DNA from: Wenzhouxiangella sp.
GTDB taxonomy: Bacteria; Pseudomonadota; Gammaproteobacteria; Xanthomonadales; Wenzhouxiangellaceae
Assembly (NCBI GenBank): GCA_007135355.1
Contig: SLJA01000307.1
Span: 1 to 9,168, forward strand
DNA length: 9,168 nt
Reading direction: 5' to 3'
Shown here: piece by piece, positions 4,110-9,168 of the stretch
Layout: each line of letters begins with the position of its first letter
How positions within the stretch are numbered: position 1 is the stretch's first letter
Program-made: the position numbers and the translations under genes
Notes under the pieces: model-generated
Databases searched by the model: none
What the model saw: the letters and a program-made list of their open reading frames with translations, nothing else
What the model was told of the DNA's origin: nothing

Positions 4110-6788
4110 ATGACTGACCGATCGCAAAAGCCGTGGCACGCACTCAGGGAACAAGAGCTTCTGGAAGCTCTGGAGACGTCTCGCACCGGCCTCGCTCAAC
4201 AGGACGCCGGCGAGCGCCTGCAGCGCTACGGACCCAATAAGCTACCCGAGGCGCCGAAAAAGCCAGCTATCCTGCGCTTTCTGGTCCAGTTTCATAACCT
4301 GCTGATCTACGTGCTGATGGTGGCCGGCGTGGCCGCCTTGGCCTTGGGCCACATGATCGACGCCCTCGTCATTCTGGCGGTGGTGGTGATCAACGCACTG
4401 ATCGGTTTTGTCCAGGAGGGCAAGGCCGAGCAGGCCATGGAAGCCATCGGCAAGATGCTGGCGATGAAGGCCACCGCCCGACGCGACGGCAAGTGGCGTG
4501 AAATCCCGGCGGAAGACCTGGTGCCGGGAGACATCGTGCGAATCAAGTCGGGTGATCGCGTACCGGCCGATATCCGCCTTCTGGACGCCCACGGTTTGCG
4601 CATCGACCAGGCCGCGCTGACCGGCGAATCCGTTCCGGTCGGCAAGACACCGGACCTAGTGGCCGAAGACACCGACCTGGCCGACCGCCGCAGCATGATC
4701 TATTCCGGCTGCATGACCACCAGCGGCCAGGCCGTTGGCGTGGTCGCCATCACCGGCAGCGATACCGAGCTTGGCCGCATCAGCGACATGCTCAAGACCG
4801 TGGAGAAATTGACCACGCCGCTGCTGCAGAAGATCAATCGGTTTGCCCGCCTGCTGACCATCATCATCCTAGGCTTGACCGCCTTTGTGGTGGCCATGGG
4901 GGCTTTGGTCCACGGCATGGACCTGGGTGAAGGGCTGTTGGCCGGGATTGCCCTGGCGGTCGCCGCCATTCCCGAAGGTTTGCCGGCCATCATTACCATT
5001 ACCCTGGCCATCGGCGTGCAGCAAATGGCTCAGCGCAACGCTATCGTCCGGCGCCTTCCGGCGGTCGAGACACTGGGTTCGGTCACCATAGTCTGCAGCG
5101 ACAAGACCGGCACCCTGACGCGCAACGAGCTCAAGGCCCGCCGGGTCGCCCTGGCTCAAGGCCTGTTTGACCCGGAACAGGATCAGATCGAGTCCAACGC
5201 CGGTCAGGCACTGTTGCGCGCGGCCGTGCTATGCAACGATTTCGAGCCCGGAGCCGACAGCGGGGATCCACTGGAAAGAGCCCTGGTTTTGCTCGCCGAA
5301 CATCAGCAAGCGGACGTCGAGGCGTTGCGCGACCAACACCCCCGCATCGGCCTGATCCCTTTTTCCTCCGACCATAAGTTCATGGCCAGCCTGTCACAAG
5401 GTCTGATTGCCATGAAGGGCGCACCGGAGGCCATCCTCGCCCGCTGCGAGTTCCAGCATGACGGGCGCGAAACGGTCCCGCTTGACCATGATTTCTGGAA
5501 TGACTGTCTTGATCAAATGACCCGTAATGGCCTGCGCGTGCTGGCCATCGCTGAAAAGCACGTCGACGAAACGCTGGACAAGCTTGACGTCGAACACCCG
5601 CCGGAAGACCTCACCCTGCTTGGCCTGGTCGGTTTTGCCGACCCACCGCGGCCCGAAGTGCCGGACGCCATTCGGGCCTGCCAGAGTGCCGGCGTTCGGG
5701 TGAAAATGATTACCGGTGATCACGTCGCGACCGCCCGCGCCATCGCCACCGAGCTGGGCCTGATGAAGCCTGAGGGCCAGGCCATGACAGGACAGGAGAT
5801 TGACCGGCTGAGCGCTGAGCAGCTGCATGATCGAGTGATCGAGACAGATGTGTTTGCCCGCACCACGCCGGAACACAAACTCAGGCTGGTCAAGGCCCTG
5901 CAAGCCCATCAGCAGGTCGTTGCGATGACCGGCGACGGCGCCAATGATGCGCCGGCACTCAAGCGCGCCGATATCGGAGTGGCCATGGGCATCAAGGGCA
6001 CCGAGGCCTCGCGTCAGGCCGCCGAGATGGTGCTGGCCGACGATAACTTCGCCACCATCGTCAACGGCGTTGAGGAAGGCCGGGGGGTGTACGACAACAT
6101 TCGCAAGGCGATCCTGTTCGTACTGCCGACCAATGCCGCCCAGGCGCTGGTGATTGTGCTGGCGGTTCTGGCCGGCCTCACGCTGCCGATCACGCCGGTA
6201 CAGATCCTGTGGGTCAACATGGTGATCGCCATCACCCTGGCCCTGGCGCTGGCCTTCGAACCACTGGAAAACGATGTCATGAAGCGAGCGCCGCGGCCCC
6301 TGGACCAGGAGTTGCTGACCTCGTTTGTCGTCACTCGTATCCTGTGGGTCGGCCTGCTGCTGACCGCCGGCACCTTCTACCTGTTCAACCAGGTGCTCAA
6401 CGCCACCGGCGATGAAGCACTGGCCAGAACCATGGCCGTCAACGTCATCGTCGCCGGCCAGCTGACCTACCTGTTCAACTGCCGACGCTGGCAAGCAGCA
6501 AGCTGGACCATCAGCGCTCTGTTCAGCAACCGCTGGGCGTGGCTCAGCGTGAGCCTGCTGATCATCATGCAGTTGGCTTTCACTTACCTGCCACCGGCCC
6601 AGACCGTATTCGGCACAACTGGACTGCCGCTGAACTATTGGTGGACCGTGCTGGCCTTCGGCCTGCTGGTGTTCTTCCTGGTTGAGGTGGAGAAAACCGT
6701 GACTCGCTGGCTGGATATTGGCTGGGCCGCTCCGGATGGCCGCTCCGCCCGCTCCCGGTCCAGCCAGGCCAAGGAAGCCGTTTCCTGA
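4110..6788 (+). CDS. P2-type cation-transporting ATPase (CtpF-like, SERCA-related)
   Basis: An 892-residue inner-membrane pump that couples ATP hydrolysis to cation transport. Domain order is complete: N-terminal cation-ATPase domain (5-75), M1-M2 (about 60-105), actuator with TGES (171-174), and M3-M4 (about 247-305) with PEGLP (288-292). Then come phosphorylation motif DKTGTLT with D331, nucleotide-binding KGAPE (436-440), TGD (535-537), hinge TGDGAND (607-613), and six C-terminal helices (about 665-860). Aligned by eye with SERCA, E289 in M4 (E309) and the Asn residues N675 (N768) and N703 (N796) are kept. Q678 replaces E771, and I706/A707 replace T799/D800. The NMVIAITLALALAFEP motif is the style of M. 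tuberculosis CtpF and many uncharacterised bacterial pumps. Whether it carries calcium, another divalent ion or alkali cations is not decidable. No metal-responsive regulator gene is adjacent. Confidence 0.95.
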   Translation: MTDRSQKPWHALREQELLEALETSRTGLAQQDAGERLQRYGPNKLPEAPKKPAILRFLVQFHNLLIYVLMVAGVAALALGHMIDALVILAVVVINALIGFVQEGKAEQAMEAIGKMLAMKATARRDGKWREIPAEDLVPGDIVRIKSGDRVPADIRLLDAHGLRIDQAALTGESVPVGKTPDLVAEDTDLADRRSMIYSGCMTTSGQAVGVVAITGSDTELGRISDMLKTVEKLTTPLLQKINRFARLLTIIILGLTAFVVAMGALVHGMDLGEGLLAGIALAVAAIPEGLPAIITITLAIGVQQMAQRNAIVRRLPAVETLGSVTIVCSDKTGTLTRNELKARRVALAQGLFDPEQDQIESNAGQALLRAAVLCNDFEPGADSGDPLERALVLLAEHQQADVEALRDQHPRIGLIPFSSDHKFMASLSQGLIAMKGAPEAILARCEFQHDGRETVPLDHDFWNDCLDQMTRNGLRVLAIAEKHVDETLDKLDVEHPPEDLTLLGLVGFADPPRPEVPDAIRACQSAGVRVKMITGDHVATARAIATELGLMKPEGQAMTGQEIDRLSAEQLHDRVIETDVFARTTPEHKLRLVKALQAHQQVVAMTGDGANDAPALKRADIGVAMGIKGTEASRQAAEMVLADDNFATIVNGVEEGRGVYDNIRKAILFVLPTNAAQALVIVLAVLAGLTLPITPVQILWVNMVIAITLALALAFEPLENDVMKRAPRPLDQELLTSFVVTRILWVGLLLTAGTFYLFNQVLNATGDEALARTMAVNVIVAGQLTYLFNCRRWQAASWTISALFSNRWAWLSVSLLIIMQLAFTYLPPAQTVFGTTGLPLNYWWTVLAFGLLVFFLVEVEKTVTRWLDIGWAAPDGRSARSRSSQAKEAVS

Positions 6789-6817
6789 GACGGCGCTGCC
6801 ATAGCGGACCAGGCGCA

Positions 6818-6847
6818 GCCGGGGTTGACCAACTCGTCAGCCCCGGT
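6818..6847 (+). terminator. Strong hairpin after the ATPase gene (possible terminator or 3' stabiliser)
   Basis: CCGGGGTTGAC (6819-6829) pairs with GTCAGCCCCGG (6836-6846) over a 6-nt loop, giving 11 bp with one G-U wobble; a further G-U pair can close it at 6818/6847. It lies 30 nt after the ATPase stop and is the clearest 3'-end structure in the window. No T-run follows, so it is not a textbook intrinsic terminator. Confidence 0.55.
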
Positions 6848-6859
6848 CGCTGCAAGCTC

Positions 6860-6868
6860 TGATATGCT
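6860..6868 (+). promoter_or_regulatory. Candidate extended -10 promoter for the Anbu gene
   Basis: TGATATGCT fits the extended -10 pattern TGnTATAAT in the TG and in four of the six hexamer bases. It lies after the ATPase hairpin and about 40 nt before the Anbu ATG, where a promoter would be expected. No -35 box at proper spacing is seen; TTGACC at 6825-6830 is too far upstream and sits in the hairpin. Confidence 0.3.
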
Positions 6869-6907
6869 TTGCGGCCCGATCCGCATCATTGCCCCCGACT
6901 GCCGCCA

Positions 6908-7657
6908 ATGACTTATTGCCTCGGCCTGCGCCTCAACGACGGCCTGGTACTGGCTTCGGATTCCCGCACCAGCGCCAGTGTCGACGATATCAGCGTCTAT
7001 TCGAAAATGCACGTTTTCGATACGGCGGGCGATCGCGTCATCGTATTGCTGTCGGCCGGCAATCTTGCCACCACCCAGGCAGTACGCAGCCAGATCAACC
7101 GTGATCTGGCCAATGCGAATGCAGAACGGAACTTGAACACGCTGGCTCACCTGGACGAGATCGCTGCTTATGTCGGCGAAATCAACCGGCAGATTCAGCA
7201 GAGCGTGGCGCCCGCGGCCGACCAGGCTGCCGGATTCAACCCGGAAGCCACTTTTTTGCTGGGTGGTCAAATCGGATCGGCGTCGCACGATATTTTCCTG
7301 ATTTACCCACAGGGCAATTACATCGTTGCTTCCCGCCAAAAGCCTTTCCTGCAGATCGGAGAAACCAAATACGGCAAGCCCATCCTGTCACGCCTGGCCG
7401 ACGCCAGCATGAGCCTGGACCTGGGGGCCCGTCTGGCCCTGGTTTCGATGGACGCCGCCATGCGCTCTAATCTGTCAGTCGGCCCGCCGGTGGAAGTTGC
7501 CATTTGCCCGGCCGGAAAACATTGCGTCGAACGGCGCTTGAAACTCCCCGAAAACGATCCCTACCTGCACCAGCTCGCGCTGGCCTGGAACAAGAAACTG
7601 GGCGCCGCCTTTCTTGATCTGCCCGATCCGCAAGGCTGGCAGTTGCATGATCAGTAA
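6908..7657 (+). CDS. Anbu-type bacterial proteasome homologue (proteasome-type peptidase)
   Basis: A 249-residue member of the Ntn-hydrolase/20S proteasome family. Met1 is followed by Thr2, so removal of Met by methionine aminopeptidase would expose the nucleophile without a propeptide, as known for Anbu. Counting that Thr as 1, D17 (in LASDSRT) and K32 (in VYSKMHVF) fall at the expected catalytic positions. LLSAGN and LLGGQIG are typical proteasome-fold strands. The length matches Anbu and exceeds HslV (about 175 residues). ATG 6908 is chosen because the nucleophile must directly follow the initiator; an upstream TTG at 6869 would bury it. No clear Shine-Dalgarno is visible. The gene ends 69 nt from the stop of the alpha-E gene on the other strand. 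Anbu commonly occurs with alpha-E, circularly permuted ATP-grasp and transglutaminase-like genes, supporting the call. Natural substrates are unknown. Confidence 0.92.
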   Translation: MTYCLGLRLNDGLVLASDSRTSASVDDISVYSKMHVFDTAGDRVIVLLSAGNLATTQAVRSQINRDLANANAERNLNTLAHLDEIAAYVGEINRQIQQSVAPAADQAAGFNPEATFLLGGQIGSASHDIFLIYPQGNYIVASRQKPFLQIGETKYGKPILSRLADASMSLDLGARLALVSMDAAMRSNLSVGPPVEVAICPAGKHCVERRLKLPENDPYLHQLALAWNKKLGAAFLDLPDPQGWQLHDQ

Positions 7658-7726
7658 ACTCTGATATCTTCCGCCGGCGGTCTGCCCCATCCGCAGCCGA
7701 CCCTCAAAGTTTGGAGATCAGGACAC
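7658..7726. other. Convergent intergenic spacer between Anbu and alpha-E genes
   Basis: A 69-nt gap between two tail-to-tail genes. It holds the palindrome CCGCCGGCGG (7671-7680) and CTGC-N7-GCAG just after it, but no T-run on either strand, so no convincing terminator. CTCTGATAT at 7659-7667 repeats the nine bases found at 6857-6865 before the Anbu gene. Confidence 0.4.
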
Positions 7727-8662
7727 TCAAGCGTCCGGCCGGACCTCGAACCAGGTCTGACGGATCAGTTCGCCGACCCCGATCAGTTCCAGTTGGAGGC
7801 GGTCGACGAAGGTGCTCAATTTGCCTTCAACCAGCGCCTCGACATCGGCCTGGTCAACCTGCCGCCGGATCCGGCCCACCGCGATCAGCGTGCTCTCGTG
7901 ATCAGGCAACTCCTCAAGGCGCTCGGCCATGGCGCCCAGGCAGAAGACCACCGAGCGCGGAAACAGCGGATTGCCGAGCAGAAAGCGCAGTACATCGGGG
8001 CCGGCCACGCGCAGGCGGACATGACGCCGGTACATCTGGTAAGCAGTCAGAGATTTCAGCACGCTCATCCATTGCAACTGATCGAAAGGCTGGCTTTCGT
8101 CCACGCCTCTGAGCAAGTGGGCCGAGCGCACATCAAGAATGCGCGTGGTCATGTCGGCGCGCTCGTGGTAACGACCAAGCAGAATGAAATCCCAGGCGTG
8201 GTCGTGGCTCATGATGTCGGCCAGCATGCCGATCAGCTGCTGACAGCGACGGATCATCAGGTCGATAAAATCCTGGCGGCGGCGCTTGGACAGGTTGCCG
8301 GTCAGCTGCTCCTGGGCAATCAGGTACAAATCATTGGTCTGCTCCCAGACCTCGCGCGGCAACAAATCGCGCGCCGCGCGCAAATTCTCGCGCGCCTGGT
8401 TCAAGCAGGACAACACCGAGCCCGGATGGCGCGGGTCGGCGAGCAGAAAGCGCACGACCTGACGCTCGCCGGGCGTATCGTAAAGCTCGTCGAACAGGGC
8501 CTGACTGCCGGTGATGCGCACCAGTGGCGCCCAGCCCGGCGCCATGCTGCGCGGCAGGTCCAGCATCAGGTGGCCGTTGACATTGATCATGCGGCCCAGG
8601 TCTTCAGCACGCTCCAGGTAGCGTCCATACCAGTACAGGTTTTCGGCGACCCGCGACAGCAT
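7727..8662 (-). CDS. Alpha-E domain protein (DUF403 family)
   Basis: A complete 311-residue, mainly helical protein. The start MLSRVAENLYWYGRYLERAEDLGRM is the hallmark of the alpha-E family, as are SHDHAWDFILLGRYHERADMTTRILDVR (about 152-179) and the C-terminal LFPRSVVFCLGAM (about 234-246). The family has no demonstrated reaction. It is known from its steady linkage to circularly permuted ATP-grasp proteins, transglutaminase-like proteins and Anbu, and is thought to act with the ATP-grasp ligase. No signal peptide or membrane segment is seen. Its ATG shares one base with the TGA of the upstream ATP-grasp gene (TGATG), so the two are translationally coupled. In many genomes a transglutaminase gene follows on the same strand; here the next gene is the convergent Anbu gene. 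Confidence 0.94.
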   Translation of the reverse strand: MLSRVAENLYWYGRYLERAEDLGRMINVNGHLMLDLPRSMAPGWAPLVRITGSQALFDELYDTPGERQVVRFLLADPRHPGSVLSCLNQARENLRAARDLLPREVWEQTNDLYLIAQEQLTGNLSKRRRQDFIDLMIRRCQQLIGMLADIMSHDHAWDFILLGRYHERADMTTRILDVRSAHLLRGVDESQPFDQLQWMSVLKSLTAYQMYRRHVRLRVAGPDVLRFLLGNPLFPRSVVFCLGAMAERLEELPDHESTLIAVGRIRRQVDQADVEALVEGKLSTFVDRLQLELIGVGELIRQTWFEVRPDA

Positions 8663-9168
8663 CAGACCGGACCTGCCCCATCGACATCGACGATCCAGGT
8701 GTCCTTGCTGCCGCCGCCCTGGGAAGAATTGACCACCAGCGAGCCGGCCCGCATGGCCACCCGGGTCAGTCCCCCCATGGTCACATAGTGATGATCGCTG
8801 GACAGGATGAAGGGACGCAGATCGACGTGACGCGGCGCGATCTGGTTGCCCGAAAGGGTCGGGCAGGTCGAAATCGCCAGGGTCGGCTGGGCGATGTAGT
8901 TGCGTGGATCGGCCTTGATCAGGCGCTTGAAGGCCTCGCGCTCCTTGCGACTGGCGTGCGGCCCGATCAGCATGCCGTAGCCGCCGGACTCATTGGCCGG
9001 CTTGACCACCAAGTGCTCGATATTGGCCAGCACATGATGGAGTTCGGACTTGATGCTGCAGCGCCAGGTTGGCACATTCGGCACGATGGGGTCCTGATCC
9101 AGGTAATAGCGGATGATCTCCGGCACATAGGAATAGACCACCTTGTCATCGGCCACGCCGGCGCCCGG
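8662..9168 (-). CDS. Circularly permuted ATP-grasp protein (DUF404/DUF407 type), 5' part cut by window edge
   Basis: The C-terminal 168 residues of a protein usually about 470-490 residues long; the reading frame is open to base 9168, so the GTG at 9156 is not the start. Recognisable segments are GVADDKVVYSYVPEIIRYYL, IVPNVPTWRC, LVVKPANESGGYGMLIGP (an ATP-binding strand/loop of the grasp fold), YIAQPTLAISTCPTL, HVDLRPFIL, GGLTRVAMRAGSLVVNSSQGGGSKDTWIVD. The last is the family's most constant stretch. ATP-grasp ligases activate a carboxylate as an acylphosphate and join it to an amine; published comparative genomics places this family in a predicted peptide-synthesis or peptide-tagging system with alpha-E, transglutaminase-like and Anbu proteins. 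The stop overlaps the alpha-E start by one base. The reaction and substrate are unproven. Confidence 0.93.
   Translation of the reverse strand, partial: PGAGVADDKVVYSYVPEIIRYYLDQDPIVPNVPTWRCSIKSELHHVLANIEHLVVKPANESGGYGMLIGPHASRKEREAFKRLIKADPRNYIAQPTLAISTCPTLSGNQIAPRHVDLRPFILSSDHHYVTMGGLTRVAMRAGSLVVNSSQGGGSKDTWIVDVDGAGPV

Noticed and set aside
5394..6494. 366-codon open frame on the minus strand
   Set aside because: Fully antisense to the P-type ATPase, whose frame carries every expected catalytic motif; no domain is recognisable in the antisense product.
6635..7339. 234-codon minus-strand frame across the ATPase 3' end and the Anbu 5' part
   Set aside because: Antisense to two well-supported genes and to the intergenic hairpin; no family features.
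6908..7657. HslV of the HslUV protease
   Set aside because: The protein is about 70 residues longer than HslV, no hslU follows, and the neighbours are the alpha-E and ATP-grasp genes typical of Anbu.
7793..8788. 331-codon plus-strand frame
   Set aside because: Antisense to the alpha-E and ATP-grasp genes; no recognisable motif and no ribosome site.
1..9168. CRISPR arrays, insertion sequences, tRNA or rRNA genes
   Set aside because: I saw no regularly spaced repeats, transposase motifs, terminal repeats with target duplications, or tRNA cloverleaf on either strand.

Overview
The window is GC-rich, almost fully coding bacterial chromosome. It has short intergenic gaps and consistent codon use, and shows no insertion sequence, integrase, CRISPR array, tRNA or rRNA. 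The protein families (short bacterial TrpS, SlyD-like FKBP, YcgM-like FAH hydrolase, Anbu with alpha-E and circularly permuted ATP-grasp) suggest a proteobacterium, most likely a gammaproteobacterium. A Chromatiales/Wenzhouxiangella- or Xanthomonadales-like origin is only a guess from gene content and sequence style.

Layout. (1) 1-1498, minus strand: trpS followed 25 nt later by a fumarylacetoacetate-hydrolase-family gene that runs off the left edge; these two are probably co-transcribed. (2) 1499-1784: a 286-nt divergent intergenic region rich in palindromes, including a 61-nt element whose 13-nt arms are perfect inverted repeats. (3) 1785-3492, plus strand: a form-IV RuBisCO-like protein (RLP), then after 31 nt a gamma-glutamylcyclotransferase-family protein starting at TTG. 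(4) 3553-4017, plus: an FKBP-type peptidyl-prolyl isomerase of the SlyD/SlpA type. (5) 4110-6788, plus: a large P2-type (CtpF-like) cation-transporting ATPase, followed by a strong hairpin. (6) 6908-7657, plus: an Anbu-type proteasome homologue. (7) 7727-9168, minus: an alpha-E (DUF403) protein overlapping by one base the 3' end of a circularly permuted ATP-grasp gene cut by the right edge.

Two parts deserve attention. The right end holds three of the four members of the ATP-grasp / alpha-E / transglutaminase / Anbu-peptidase system, predicted in the literature to make and process peptide-like products. Here the peptidase faces the other genes tail to tail, and no transglutaminase gene lies between them. 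The middle holds an RLP that keeps the two active-site lysines of RuBisCO but has lost several carboxylation residues and has Gln where RuBisCO has a metal-binding Glu. It sits beside a gamma-glutamylcyclotransferase, downstream of an unusually structured leader. The remaining genes look like ordinary housekeeping or transport genes.
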